DNA from: Paludisphaera rhizosphaerae
Lineage (GTDB): Bacteria > Planctomycetota > Planctomycetia > Isosphaerales > Isosphaeraceae
DNA length: 64,000 nt
Direction of reading: 5' to 3'
NCBI RefSeq assembly: GCF_011065895.1
Contig: NZ_JAALCR010000009.1
Coordinates: 186,001 to 250,000 of the forward strand
Each line of letters begins with the position of its first letter. The stretch's first letter is position 1. The notes beneath the pieces are model-generated. The model was not told the DNA's origin, ran no database searches, and saw only the letters and a program-made list of their open reading frames with translations. A program made the position numbers and the translations under genes. Positions 19,373 to 29,294 of this stretch are shown here, one piece after another.

Positions 19373-20131
19373 ATGTCGGAGCCGCGTCGCGTTCGGTCGT
19401 TCGCGTCCAACAGCCCGGAGTATCATCGGGCGTTCCAGGCCTTTCTGGATCACACAGACCAGAAGAACAAGGCCATGGCCTGGCTGAATCGCGAGGTCGA
19501 TTCGCTTCCCAGCCGATCCGTCGGGATCGACGCCGGCGCAGGCAGCGGGACGCTCACGAGGTGGCTCGTTCCGCAGTTCGAGTCGGTGGTCGCCATCGAG
19601 CCGAACCCGTCGCTGGTCGCGGAGCTTCGGGGAGCCTGTCCGGGCGTCCTGGTGATTCCAGACGTGATCACTGCCGCGTCGCCGTCGTCGCGGGCCGACT
19701 TCGTGCTGTGCTCTCACGTCTTCTACTACATCCCCCGCGCCCAGTGGGATCCGACGCTGCGGACGATGAAGAACTGGCTGGCCCCGGGGGGCGTGCTGGC
19801 CGTCGCGCTTCAGAACCCCGCGACCGACTGCATGCGGATGGTCGACCACTTCATCGGCGGCCGGTTCGACCTCGACGAGCTTCGCCGGGCGACCGAGGCC
19901 GAGGGCGACCAGTACGAGACGCGCGTGGAGACGGTCCCGGCCCAGATTCAGGCGCCCAGCCTGGACGTCGCCTGCGAGATCTGCGAGTTCGTCCTGAACT
20001 CGCTCCCCATGCCTTCGCCTCCGGCCTGGGACGACCTGGCGGATTACGTCGAAGAGCGTTTCAAACAGCCGGACGGCCGCTATCGGTGGTCGTGCGACCA
20101 GGATTTTCTGAAGGTGACGAGAGCCAGTTGA
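19373..20131 (+). CDS. SAM-dependent class I methyltransferase
   Basis: This 252-residue soluble protein has the class I methyltransferase fold. Motif I is GIDAGAGSGTLT (about 50-61), the acidic end of beta-2 is 'VVAIEPNPSL', and 'VLCSHVFYYI' and 'WLAPGGVLAVAL' follow. The C-terminal third has no recognised domain; the substrate is unknown. I chose ATG 19373, with GGAG at 19362-19365; a GTG directly before it is in frame. Confidence 0.85.
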   Translation: MSEPRRVRSFASNSPEYHRAFQAFLDHTDQKNKAMAWLNREVDSLPSRSVGIDAGAGSGTLTRWLVPQFESVVAIEPNPSLVAELRGACPGVLVIPDVITAASPSSRADFVLCSHVFYYIPRAQWDPTLRTMKNWLAPGGVLAVALQNPATDCMRMVDHFIGGRFDLDELRRATEAEGDQYETRVETVPAQIQAPSLDVACEICEFVLNSLPMPSPPAWDDLADYVEERFKQPDGRYRWSCDQDFLKVTRAS

Positions 20132-20290
20132 GCCGCGACCGCGCCTGGACGGCCTCCACGATTCGGCGATGCACGCTTGCGGGAGGGAGGTCTTGCGGTT
20201 AGCCTCAACGCATCGACACCTCCCGATTCGGGTTCCGGATGACCGACGTTCGGAGGCGTCGATCTCCTCTCCTTGCTTCGGGGGTCGACC

Positions 20291-22306
20291 ATGGGCGGAT
20301 GCTTCGGTCGCGCGGCGGCCTGGTGCGCGTTGGCGTGGGCGTTGACGGCTTCGACGGCCGCGATCGGAGACGAGCCCGAGCTGCGGACCTGGAAGGACGT
20401 CAGCGGTCGCTTCAAGCTCGAAGCCCGCTACGTCGGCGTCGAGGGGGAGAAGGTCGTCCTCCGCAAGCCCGACGGGTCGGAGATGCAGGTCGTACTGGAT
20501 AAGCTCTGTTCGGCCGATCGAACCTACGTGGCCGACCTGCAGAAGAAACTCGCCGAGGAAGACCCGTTCAAGCCCAAGGCGGCCGAGGACCCGTTCAAGC
20601 CGGCGGCCTCCGCTTCCGCCCCCGCCTCTCGCCCCGCAGCCGGCGCGATGAACGGACGCCTGGGCTCACGGGCGGCTGCGCTGCCGAGTCCCTCGCCATC
20701 CGCCCGGGCGACTGCAGCTTCCGGGGGCGAGCCCTCGGAGATCCGCGCCGACGTCGCGGCGGCTCCTTTCGCCGCACTGCCGCTTGACGGCGCCTGGAAG
20801 GTCGACGTGGCCGCGGCCCCCGCGCCGGCCGCCGACTTCCGCCCCCGTGCCGTGGCCGTGCCGCCGACGAGCGACTTCTTCGAGCGCCGCAAGGGCTTCG
20901 TCGTGAACGCCCCGGCGACGCACGCGCTGGTCGGCTACACGATGGACAATCCCAAGCCGGGGACGACGCGCGTGGTGTTGCTCGACCTCAAGTCGGGCAG
21001 GCCGTTGGGCTCGGCGAAGACCGAGGGCCTGATGGCGCCGCTCGCCCTGTCAGACTCCGGCGATCAGGTGCTGATGCGTCGGGACGAATTCGGCTTCGGC
21101 AACTCCGACCGCCTTGAACTGTGGACTCTGACGTCCGATTCGCTGGTGAAGGCCTGGAAGATGGTCCCCTACAGCGACGTGCAGGGGGGCGAGCGCGACG
21201 TGAAGTGGGCGGCCTTCCTTGGTCCGAACCGGTTCGCGACGCTTGGCGGCAAGGGGAGGTTGGTGCTCTGGGATCTGGACGGCGTCCGGCCTACGCTGGC
21301 GCTCCACGTCGACGACGCCTGTACGCCGGCCGTCTCGCCCGACGGCAAGTTCCTGGCGTTCGTCGGAGACGGCAAAATCGGCGTGCTGGACGTCGACGGC
21401 GGGCAGGTCGCCGCCGTGCAGGCTCTCCCCTCCAAGCACAACCCCTGGCCGGCCCTGGCGTTCAGCCCCTCCGGCAAGCGGCTCGCCTGTCTGGCCGGCT
21501 CGACGATGTCCGTCTGGAACACGGCCGACGGATCGCTCCATCGCGACCTGATGCTGACGCCGATCGCCGTCGGCCCCAACACGCCGCCGGCCTGGAGCGA
21601 CGACGATCACGTGCTGGTCGCCAACAAGTACCTGATCGACGTCGACAGCCAGGTGCGACTCTGGGAGTACGACGGGGCCGACGCGGTCGTCGGCGGTCGC
21701 GACGGCCTCTGCTGGTTCCTGCTCCCCTCGCGACCCAACCAGACCGGGGCCGTCGTGCCGGCGAAACTCCCGCAGCCCGGCGCGCTGCAGACGCTCAAGC
21801 AGGCGCTGGCCGACCCCAACTTCTTCGTCTTCAACGAAGGCGCGACGGTCGCCATCGACCCCAACGGCATCCCCGACGCCTCTCGACGTCAGCAGGTGGT
21901 CGACGCCCTGACGCAGAAACTCGCCCAGATGCAGGTGAAGGTCGCGCCCGGCGCGGCGCTGACGCTGGCCCCCTCGGTCGAGCCCGGCAAGGAGCAGGAG
22001 ATTTCTTACCGCACCTTCGGCCGAGGCTTCCGAACCGACAACTTCAAGGTCCGCCCGCAGATCAGCAAGATCAAGTTCATGTACCAGGGCAAACCGGCCT
22101 GGGAGTCGGCCGCGTCCACGCTGCCGATGATGGACTTCGCCCACCTCGGACCCAATGAATCATTGGCCGACCACGTCAAGAAGTTCGAGCAACCCAACTA
22201 CGCCTTCTTCGAGCAGATCGCGCTGCCCCGCCTTCTGGCGAGGCCCCGCCCCGATGGTTCGATCGCTTTGGGACGATCGCAGGTGTCGACGTCGGGCGTG
22301 CGGTGA
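20291..22306 (+). CDS. Secreted SHD1-domain protein with WD40-like repeats
   Basis: The 671-residue protein starts with a signal-like segment (residues 1-26). It is followed by an SLA1-homology domain 1 of the type common in planctomycetes ('RTWKDVSGRFKLEARYVG', 'EKVVLRKPDGSEM', about 33-75). Next come 'EEDPFKP' repeats and an Ala/Pro-rich linker. Residues 200-480 read as beta-propeller blades ('TPAVSPDGKFLAFVGDGKIGVLDV', 'PALAFSPSGKRLACLAGSTMSVWN'). The C-terminus is unassigned. Function unknown; probably a periplasmic or surface binding protein. The ATG at 20291 is chosen by the signal segment; a TTG lies 18 nt upstream in frame. Confidence 0.75.
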   Translation: MGGCFGRAAAWCALAWALTASTAAIGDEPELRTWKDVSGRFKLEARYVGVEGEKVVLRKPDGSEMQVVLDKLCSADRTYVADLQKKLAEEDPFKPKAAEDPFKPAASASAPASRPAAGAMNGRLGSRAAALPSPSPSARATAASGGEPSEIRADVAAAPFAALPLDGAWKVDVAAAPAPAADFRPRAVAVPPTSDFFERRKGFVVNAPATHALVGYTMDNPKPGTTRVVLLDLKSGRPLGSAKTEGLMAPLALSDSGDQVLMRRDEFGFGNSDRLELWTLTSDSLVKAWKMVPYSDVQGGERDVKWAAFLGPNRFATLGGKGRLVLWDLDGVRPTLALHVDDACTPAVSPDGKFLAFVGDGKIGVLDVDGGQVAAVQALPSKHNPWPALAFSPSGKRLACLAGSTMSVWNTADGSLHRDLMLTPIAVGPNTPPAWSDDDHVLVANKYLIDVDSQVRLWEYDGADAVVGGRDGLCWFLLPSRPNQTGAVVPAKLPQPGALQTLKQALADPNFFVFNEGATVAIDPNGIPDASRRQQVVDALTQKLAQMQVKVAPGAALTLAPSVEPGKEQEISYRTFGRGFRTDNFKVRPQISKIKFMYQGKPAWESAASTLPMMDFAHLGPNESLADHVKKFEQPNYAFFEQIALPRLLARPRPDGSIALGRSQVSTSGVR

Positions 22307-22336
22307 GAGGGCCAACGGCCGAGGAGCGTCCAGGTT

Positions 22337-22481
22337 CCCTCTCCCGCCGGGAGAGGGTGGCCCGAAGGGCCGGGTGAGGGTCGCTGCGCTTCGGATCGAG
22401 CGAGTCCCGACCCGATATGCCCCCCGAAATCCAACGACCCTCACCCGCCGCTACGCGGCACCCTCTCCCGGCGGGAGAGGG
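22337..22481. repeat. Palindromic intergenic element, copy 1
   Basis: Perfect 21-bp arms (22337-22357 and 22461-22481), each itself a hairpin (CCCTCTCCCGCCGGGAGAGG and its complement), flank a 100-bp core that also has GGGTGAGGGTCG / CGACCCTCACCC arms. It lies between the convergent SHD1 and M16 peptidase genes and may act as a terminator. Related elements lie at 40075 and 57599. Confidence 0.75.
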
Positions 22482-22516
22482 GACTTCAATCGCCGTCCAA
22501 CTTCGGCGCGAGCCGA

Positions 22517-25174
22517 TCAATCCTCAATAATCTCCAGCCCCGCCCAGGGGACCGCTTCCAACTGGTCGCGGACGTGCTCGGCGTCGGCCACGACGACGGC
22601 GACGAGGGCGTGCGGATCGAGCCGGCGCTGGGAGGCGGCGATGATCGAGGGGAGGTCGACGTCCAGCAGCCGCTCGGGGAAGTTCACCAGGTCGTCCATC
22701 GGCAGGTCGTGGATGAACAGGTGGGCGTAGCGCTTCACCAGGGCCGACGGCGTTTCGAAGTGCCGCGCGTGGCCCTCGATTAGGGACCGGCGGGCGTCGT
22801 CGATCTCTTCCTTCGTGGGAGGACGATCCGACAGCAGGGCGTCCAACTCGCGGCGGACGTCGTCGAAGGCGATCGTCAGCTTGTCGGCCTGCAGCGAGGC
22901 GGAGATCGCGAACGGACCCGCGCCCCGGCGGGCGTCATAACTGCTGCGGACGCCGTAGGTGAACCCGCGCTCCTCGCGGAGCTTCTCGTTGAGCCGCGAG
23001 GTGAACTGGCCGCCGAGGACCTGGTTCATCAGCATCAGCCGGTCGTGGTCCTCGTCGTCGCGGGCGATGCCGACGTGGCCGAACCGCACCACGGCCTGAG
23101 GCGCTCCAGGGCGGTTGAGCAAAAGGATCCGCGGCCTCTGGCCGAGCGGCGGCGCGGTGATGGTCGGTAGCGTCGTCGGCTCGCCCCGCCAGTCGCCCAG
23201 GCGAGCCTCCAGCAGCTTCAGCAGGGCGTCCGGATCGACGTCCCCCGCGGCGATCACCCCCGCCTGCGACGGCCCGAGGTGCTTCTTGTGGAAGGCGACG
23301 GCCTCCTCGCGGTCCAGCCCGGCGACGACCTGCTCCACCCCGTCGAGCGGGTGGCGATAGGCGTGGCCCTCGGGATAGAGCGTCTTCATCAGGGCCCGAT
23401 GGCAACGCGCGTCCGCCGAGTCTCGCTCGGAGCGGAGGGCGTCGACGGTTCGTCCCCGCAGGCGGTCCCACTCCTCGGTCGGGAATGCGGGCTCGCGGAG
23501 GATGTCGACGGCCAGGTCGAGCGTCCGGTCGAGGATCGACTTCAGGCAGCGGAGCGAGACGAAGGCTCCATCCCACCCGCAAGAGCCCGACATCGCCGCC
23601 CCCATCGACTCGATCTCGGACGCGATCGCCTCAGCCGAGCGCTTCTTCGTCCCCTCATCGAGCATCGACGCCGTCAGATCGGCCAGCCCCGGACGGTCGA
23701 TCGGCTGAAGGGCGCCGCCGCCGCGCATCGCCACGGTCAGGGAGACCGTCGGCAGGTCGCGTCGCGGCAGGATCCAGACCGGCAGGCCGTTGGAGAGGGT
23801 GAAGACCTCGGGCTTCGGCGCCCGGAACGTCGCGGGCTTGCCGGCGGGAGGAGGCGTGGCCCGGTCCACCTTGGAGACCCCGCCGACGGCCGGTTTGCGG
23901 CCGAAGACGTTCAGGGCGACGTACGGCTTGCGATGAACGTAGTCGACGGCCGCCTCCTGCACGTCCACCAGCGAGACGTCCAGGAATCGTTGCAGGTCCG
24001 TGGTGATCCGCGCAGGGTCGCCGCAGTAGACGTTGTAGGCGTTGAGCCGGTCAGCCACGCCGCCGAATCCGCCGGCGTTCTCCAGCGCGAACAGAAAGGC
24101 CGACGCCTTGATCGTCTTGACGCGTTCCAACTCCTCGTCGGTCACGCCCTCGGTCGCGATCGCCTCAACCTCGTCGAACAGCAGCTTGCGGACGTCGGCC
24201 ATGGAGGCCCCCGGCCGCAGCGTGGCGATCAGCCCGAAGGTCCCAGCGAGTTCTCGTCCTGACTGGTAGGCCGTTACGTCCTGCGCCCATTGACGCTCCA
24301 GCACCAGCTTCTTGTAGAGCCGGCTGGACCGGCCGCGGCCCAGGACGTCGCCCAGCAGGCTGAGGGCGGCGTCGCGCTCGTGGAACTGGGGGACGGTGTG
24401 CCAGATCAGATAGACGCGGTCCATCTCGACCCGGTCGATCAACTCCAACTCGCGCGAGGCGGCGAGCTTGACGGGCGGCGTCCACGGCCGCAACGCCCTG
24501 GCCCCGCCGGGGATCGGGCCGAAGTAACGCTCGGCCATCGCGAAGGCCTCGTCCTCGGGAACGTCTCCCACGATCGCCAGGCTGGCGTTGGCCGGGACGT
24601 AGAAGCGGCGGAAAAACGCCGCCACGTCGTCACGCGAGGCCGAGTCCAGATCCTCCATCACCCCGATCGTCATCCACGAATAGGGATGTTGGGGGGGATA
24701 GAGAGCTTCGAAAAGGATGCGCCAGGCCTGACCGTAGGGGCGGTTGGCGTGGGTTTGGCGGTACTCGTTTTTGACGACGTCGCGTTGGATGTTCAGCTTC
24801 TTCTCGTCGAGGGCCGGGATCAGCCAGCCCATGCGGTCGGATTCCATCGCCAGGACCCGCTCGACGTGGACGGCGGGGAGGTCCACGAAGTAGTTGGTGC
24901 GGTCGGTCGAGGTGGAACCGTTGACGCTGCCCCCCAGGGGCTGCAGGTGTTTGAAGAAATCACCCGGGTAGTGCTCGGATCCCTCGAACATGATGTGTTC
25001 GAACAGGTGGGCGAACCCGCGTTGATTGCGTTCTTCGTCCTTGGAGCCGACGTGGTACCACAGGTTGACGGCGGCCGTGGGGAGGCCGGGCCGGCGTTTG
25101 GCGATGACGTCGAGGCCGTTGGCGAGCGTTTGCTTGCGGAATTCGATTGGCGGGGGCGTGGTCAAATCGCTCAT
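22517..25174 (-). CDS. M16 family zinc metallopeptidase, two-domain
   Basis: An 885-residue insulinase/pitrilysin-family protein. The inverted zinc motif HLFEH is at residues 56-60 and a downstream Glu in 'VKNEYRQ' supplies the third ligand, so the N-terminal half is catalytic. The second half ('FTLSNGLPVWILPRRDLP', about 465 on) has the M16 fold without the HxxEH motif, the usual inactive partner domain. No signal peptide is seen. It is the length of the two-domain single-chain M16 enzymes. ATG at 25174; the Shine-Dalgarno is weak. Confidence 0.9.
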   Translation of the reverse strand: MSDLTTPPPIEFRKQTLANGLDVIAKRRPGLPTAAVNLWYHVGSKDEERNQRGFAHLFEHIMFEGSEHYPGDFFKHLQPLGGSVNGSTSTDRTNYFVDLPAVHVERVLAMESDRMGWLIPALDEKKLNIQRDVVKNEYRQTHANRPYGQAWRILFEALYPPQHPYSWMTIGVMEDLDSASRDDVAAFFRRFYVPANASLAIVGDVPEDEAFAMAERYFGPIPGGARALRPWTPPVKLAASRELELIDRVEMDRVYLIWHTVPQFHERDAALSLLGDVLGRGRSSRLYKKLVLERQWAQDVTAYQSGRELAGTFGLIATLRPGASMADVRKLLFDEVEAIATEGVTDEELERVKTIKASAFLFALENAGGFGGVADRLNAYNVYCGDPARITTDLQRFLDVSLVDVQEAAVDYVHRKPYVALNVFGRKPAVGGVSKVDRATPPPAGKPATFRAPKPEVFTLSNGLPVWILPRRDLPTVSLTVAMRGGGALQPIDRPGLADLTASMLDEGTKKRSAEAIASEIESMGAAMSGSCGWDGAFVSLRCLKSILDRTLDLAVDILREPAFPTEEWDRLRGRTVDALRSERDSADARCHRALMKTLYPEGHAYRHPLDGVEQVVAGLDREEAVAFHKKHLGPSQAGVIAAGDVDPDALLKLLEARLGDWRGEPTTLPTITAPPLGQRPRILLLNRPGAPQAVVRFGHVGIARDDEDHDRLMLMNQVLGGQFTSRLNEKLREERGFTYGVRSSYDARRGAGPFAISASLQADKLTIAFDDVRRELDALLSDRPPTKEEIDDARRSLIEGHARHFETPSALVKRYAHLFIHDLPMDDLVNFPERLLDVDLPSIIAASQRRLDPHALVAVVVADAEHVRDQLEAVPWAGLEIIED

Positions 25175-25584
25175 CGGACGGGGGCTCGCTTCGGGTCGTA
25201 CGGGCCTTGAGAATCGCCGGGACGTTCTTCACCTTATCCACTTCAGCGATTTCCGGGGAGGCCGAGGCTTTCGTGCCGGTCTCACCGCGAAGTTTGGTCA
25301 CAAGCGGTCTGCGACGGGAGTAATATGGCCGTGCTCGGCGGCGCCGGCTTGTCGGCCCGCGGGCTTTTCTCCTAAGCTGACGGCGTGATCCGCCCCGCGA
25401 CGGACCCGAAGAAAATCGGGAGGCCGCTGGGGGGCGTTGCGTCTCGGCGGTAGAATTGCCGATAGAAGTCGGCACGACGTCGCGCGCCGTCCGGCTCGCG
25501 CGGCGTGGCATTCCATGAATCCCAGGTCGTTCGTCCGGCGGTGGGGCGGGCGCCTTTTCCGATACCCTCTGCGAAGGTCGGGAT
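25175..25584. other. Divergent intergenic region
   Basis: About 410 bp between the M16 peptidase and PP2C genes. I find no RNA, repeat or gene in it beyond the AAGG Shine-Dalgarno (about 25574-25577) of the downstream GTG start. Confidence 0.45.
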
Positions 25585-26745
25585 GTGAACTGGGACGATA
25601 TCATCATCGACGCCTCGGCCTCCGACACCGGCATGCGTCGCCAGAACAATCAGGACAGCCACACGGCCGTCCGGGCGGCCAACAGCGAGGTCTGGCGGCG
25701 GCGCGGGCACCTGTTCATGGTCGCCGACGGCATGGGCGCGCACGCCGCCGGAGAGCTGGCCAGCAAGATGGCCTGCGACCTGATCCCGCACAGCTACATG
25801 AAGACGAAGGCGGGCGCGCCGGGAGAGGCCATCGCCAAGGCCTTCCGCGACGTCAGCACCCAGATCCACGTCCGGGCCGCCGCCAACCGCGACTTCGACG
25901 GCATGGGGACCACCTGCTCCTCGCTGCTGCTCCTGCCTGAGGGCGCCCTGGTCGCCCACGTGGGTGATTCCCGCGTCTACCGGATTCGCGACCATCGGAT
26001 CGACCAGCTTTCGTTCGACCACAGCCTGGTCTGGGAGCTGGTCCGCCGCAACCACCTGACGCCCGAGCAGGCCAACGTCTCGATCCCCAAGAACGTCATC
26101 ACGCGCAGCCTCGGCCCGGCCGAGGTCGAGGTCGACCTGGAAGGCCCCCTGGCCGTCAAGGAGGGGGACGTCTACCTGCTCTGTTCCGACGGCCTCTCTG
26201 GACCCGTGACGGACCCCGAGATGGGCGCCTTCGCCGGCTCGTTCCACCCGAGGGACGCCTCGCGGTACCTCGTCCACCTGGCCAACCTCCGCGGCGGCCT
26301 GGACAACATCACCGTCGTCATCGTCCGGATCGGCCCGTGGGTCGATCCCGAGTCCGGCGAGATCGACCAGCAAGACCCCGACGCCAAGAAGGGCAAGGCC
26401 TCCAATGGCGTCCCCAGGTCGTGGAAGGACCGTCTGCTGGAGCGCTTTACCGGCCCCAAGCCGCTTCAGCCCCTGGCCCCCGAGGACGAGCACCGCTACC
26501 GATCGGCCGATTGCACCATCGGCGAAGAACTGATCGAGAAGCTGCACCAGCTTGTCGAGGACGTCCGCGAGACGGCCGTTTCCCAGGCCTGGTCGGTCGA
26601 CTGGCACCAGCTTTCCGAACACCGTCGCAAGCTCGCCCAGGGTCAGGAGTCTGGCAACTCCTGGGTCGTCCTCCGCGAGATCGGCGAGATGGTCGCTCTG
26701 CTCGGCCAGGCCGGACGGTTCCATCGCAAACAGGTCCCGATCTGA
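25585..26745 (+). CDS. PP2C-family serine/threonine phosphatase
   Basis: A 386-residue protein whose first 255 residues form a complete PP2C (PPM) domain: 'RRQNNQDSH', 'MVADGMGAHAAGE', 'DGMGTTCSS', 'HVGDSRVYRIRD', 'LLCSDGLSG' and 'GGLDNITVVIV', supplying the metal-binding Asp residues. The remaining 130 residues form a helical tail of unknown role. These enzymes reverse Ser/Thr kinase signalling; a kinase gene occurs at 31795-35619. The start is GTG at 25585, with AAGG about 7 nt upstream. The next gene follows after 52 bp in the same direction. Confidence 0.9.
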   Translation: MNWDDIIIDASASDTGMRRQNNQDSHTAVRAANSEVWRRRGHLFMVADGMGAHAAGELASKMACDLIPHSYMKTKAGAPGEAIAKAFRDVSTQIHVRAAANRDFDGMGTTCSSLLLLPEGALVAHVGDSRVYRIRDHRIDQLSFDHSLVWELVRRNHLTPEQANVSIPKNVITRSLGPAEVEVDLEGPLAVKEGDVYLLCSDGLSGPVTDPEMGAFAGSFHPRDASRYLVHLANLRGGLDNITVVIVRIGPWVDPESGEIDQQDPDAKKGKASNGVPRSWKDRLLERFTGPKPLQPLAPEDEHRYRSADCTIGEELIEKLHQLVEDVRETAVSQAWSVDWHQLSEHRRKLAQGQESGNSWVVLREIGEMVALLGQAGRFHRKQVPI

Positions 26746-26797
26746 CCTGATCGACCGGCCGACGGCCTCGCTCCCCCGAACCCGACGGACCCCGCCG

Positions 26798-27985
26798 ATG
26801 CCCCACGACGAGCCCGCCTCCGACGCGACCCGCTGCGCCCGTTCTCCGGAGGCGCCCCGGTCGATCACCGAGCCCCTGGCGCCGCCGATCCAACTGGCCT
26901 CGGTCTACCAGGTCGCCGGGCTGGACGACGCCGACGCCCTCTTCAGCGGCCGCGCCGAGGGCTTCTTCTACGCCCGCGACGGCCACCCCAACGCCGCCCA
27001 GCTTGCGGCCAAGGTCGCCGGTCTGGAAGGAGCGGAGGCCGGCTGGGTCTGCGCCTCGGGCATGGGAGCCATCGCGGCGAGCGTCCTGACCCTGGCCGAG
27101 CAAGGGGCCCGCGTCATCCTCTCGGAGGGGCTCTACGGCAAGACGACCACGCTGGTCGCCCGCGAGTTGGCCCGCTTCGGCGTCGGACACGACCTGTTCG
27201 ATCCGTCCGACCCCGATTCCCTTCGCGACGTTTTGGCCGAGCCCCCCGGCGCGTGCCTCGTCGTGGTCGAGACCCTGTCCAACCCGCTCCTGCGCGTCTG
27301 CGACCTCGAGGGCGTGGCCTCGGTCGCGGCCGAGGCCGGCGTACCGCTGCTGGTCGACCACACCTTCGCCCCCCTGCTCTGCAAGCCGATCAAGCTGGGG
27401 GCGACGCTGGTCGTCCACTCGCTGACCAAGCTGATCGGCGGCCACGGCGACGTCACCCTGGGCGCGGTGGTCGGCCCTCGGGAGTTGATCTCGCGGATCC
27501 GGCCGGTCGCCTCGACGTTCGGCCAGACGGGCAACCCGTTCGACTGCTGGATGGCGATTCGTGGCGCCGTCACGCTCCCCCTGCGAGTCGAGCGGACCTC
27601 GCAGACGGCCCTCGAACTGGCCCGTCGGCTGGAGGCTCATCCCAAGGTCGAGCGGACGATGTATCCCGGGCTGGTCTCGCACCCCGACCATGCCCTGGCG
27701 CGGCGACTCTTCCCCAAGGGGTTCGGCGCGATGGTCTCGTTCGACGTCGGCAGCCGCGAACTGGCCGATCGCCTCATCCGAGGCCTGCGCGACATCCCCT
27801 TCGCCCCCAGCCTGGGCGACGCCCGCACCACCGTCAGCCACCCCTGCTCCACCAGCCACCGCGGCCAGGACCCGGAAGTCCTCGAACGCCTGGGCGTCAC
27901 CCCGGGCCTCGTCCGCCTTTCCGTGGGGCTTGAGGACGTCGAGGACCTCTGGAACGACTTCGCCCAGGCTTTGGAGTTTGCATGA
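26798..27985 (+). CDS. Trans-sulfuration family PLP-dependent enzyme
   Basis: A 395-residue Cys/Met-metabolism PLP enzyme (cystathionine gamma-synthase, gamma-lyase or methionine gamma-lyase group). The PLP lysine is in 'VHSLTKLIGGHGDV', the phosphate site in 'ASGMGAIAASVL', the Tyr-bearing 'SEGLYGKT', the Asp-bearing 'LLVDHTFAPLL', and the C-terminal 'GLVRLSVGLEDVEDL'. Reaction specificity cannot be read from sequence alone. I chose ATG 26798, since the family homology starts there; the frame is open for another 80 codons upstream, overlapping the PP2C gene in a different frame. Confidence 0.85.
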   Translation: MPHDEPASDATRCARSPEAPRSITEPLAPPIQLASVYQVAGLDDADALFSGRAEGFFYARDGHPNAAQLAAKVAGLEGAEAGWVCASGMGAIAASVLTLAEQGARVILSEGLYGKTTTLVARELARFGVGHDLFDPSDPDSLRDVLAEPPGACLVVVETLSNPLLRVCDLEGVASVAAEAGVPLLVDHTFAPLLCKPIKLGATLVVHSLTKLIGGHGDVTLGAVVGPRELISRIRPVASTFGQTGNPFDCWMAIRGAVTLPLRVERTSQTALELARRLEAHPKVERTMYPGLVSHPDHALARRLFPKGFGAMVSFDVGSRELADRLIRGLRDIPFAPSLGDARTTVSHPCSTSHRGQDPEVLERLGVTPGLVRLSVGLEDVEDLWNDFAQALEFA

Positions 27986-28030
27986 GTTCGAGCCCTCGGT
28001 CAGAGCGCTGCTCGATGCCGATCTCTTCAA

Positions 28031-29275
28031 TCAGGACACGGCGCCGACTGCAAGGCAGGAGTTGTGGCCGCCGAATCCGAAGCTCGTCGACAGGGCGTGG
28101 CGGACGCGCATCTCGCGGGCGACGTTCGGGACGTAGTCCAGGTCGCAGGTCGGGTCGGGGTTCTCGTAGTTGATCGTCGGGGGGACGACCCCTTGGACGA
28201 TGGCCAATGCGGAGGCGATGAGTTCGATGGCACCGCTCGCTCCGCAAAGGTGTCCGGTCATCCCCTTGGTGCTGCTGATCGCCACGCGATAGGCGCGGTC
28301 GCCGAACGCTTCCTTGATCGCCTGGGTCTCCACCTGATCGCCCAGGACGGTGCTGGTGGCATGGGCGTTGATGTAGTCGATGGCGTCCGGTTCGAGGCCC
28401 GCGTCATGCAGGGCCGCCTGGATCGCGCGGACGGCTCCCCGACCGTCCGGATGCGGGGCGGCGATCCCGTAGGCGTCGTTCGTCCGGCCGCATCCGAGCA
28501 GCTCGGCGTAGATCCGTGCCCCTCGCTCTCTGGCGTGCTCGAACTCCTCGAGAATGACCAGGCCCGCCCCTTCGCTTAGCACGAAACCGTCGCGGTCGCG
28601 GTCGAACGGTCGGCTCGCCGTCTGCGGATCGTCGTTGCGCGTCGAGAGGGCTCGGGCGGCGACGAACCCGCCAAGCCCCAGGGGCGTGATCGTGGCGTCA
28701 GAGCCGCCGGAGAGCATGACGTCGGCCTCGCCCCGCTGGATGGCCCGGAAGGCGTCGTGGACCGCGTCCGCCGCGGAGGCGCAGGCCGAGGCCACGGCGC
28801 CGCTCGGCCCCATGAGCCCGAACTGGATGGCGACGCACGCCGGCGCGGCGTTGGGCATCATCTTGGGGATGATGAACGGACTCATCCGCCGAGGCCCCCC
28901 CTTGAGATAAGAGGAGTGCCCGTCCTCGAACTCGTTCAGGCCGCCGATGCTGCAGCCCAGGATCACGCCGCGGCGATAGGGGTCGCCGACCGAAAGCTCA
29001 AGTCCGCTGTCCCGAACCGCCTCGACGGCCGCGTGGACCGCGAACTGCGAGATCCGGTCCATTCGCTTCGCGGCGCGAGGATCGGGAAGGCTCGTCGGGT
29101 CGAATCCCTTCACCTCGCCCGCGAACCGGACCGGGAAGGCGCTCACGTCGAACTGCTCGATGGCTCCGATCCCGCTCCGACCGGCGCACAGACCCTCCCA
29201 AGTGGCCCCGACGCTGAGCCCCAGCGGGTTCACCGTCCCCATGCCGGTGATCACGACTCGACGTGGACGCTTCAT
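28031..29275 (-). CDS. fabF: 3-oxoacyl-ACP synthase II
   Basis: A 414-residue KAS II enzyme that condenses malonyl-ACP with an acyl-ACP in fatty-acid elongation. The catalytic triad is complete: Cys165 in 'ASACASAAD', His305 in 'YINAHATST' and His342 in 'GMTGHLCGASG', with Lys337 before it. The length and GMG start ('RRVVITGMGTVNPLG') are typical. GGAGGG precedes the ATG. It lies 19 bp downstream of the FeS-SCP2 fusion gene, so the two are probably co-transcribed from a MarR-controlled promoter. It could be a specialised KAS of a lipid or polyketide pathway rather than the housekeeping copy, since no other fab genes or acpP adjoin it. Confidence 0.9.
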   Translation of the reverse strand: MKRPRRVVITGMGTVNPLGLSVGATWEGLCAGRSGIGAIEQFDVSAFPVRFAGEVKGFDPTSLPDPRAAKRMDRISQFAVHAAVEAVRDSGLELSVGDPYRRGVILGCSIGGLNEFEDGHSSYLKGGPRRMSPFIIPKMMPNAAPACVAIQFGLMGPSGAVASACASAADAVHDAFRAIQRGEADVMLSGGSDATITPLGLGGFVAARALSTRNDDPQTASRPFDRDRDGFVLSEGAGLVILEEFEHARERGARIYAELLGCGRTNDAYGIAAPHPDGRGAVRAIQAALHDAGLEPDAIDYINAHATSTVLGDQVETQAIKEAFGDRAYRVAISSTKGMTGHLCGASGAIELIASALAIVQGVVPPTINYENPDPTCDLDYVPNVAREMRVRHALSTSFGFGGHNSCLAVGAVS

Positions 29276-29294
29276 TGATCGCCCTCCATGACTG

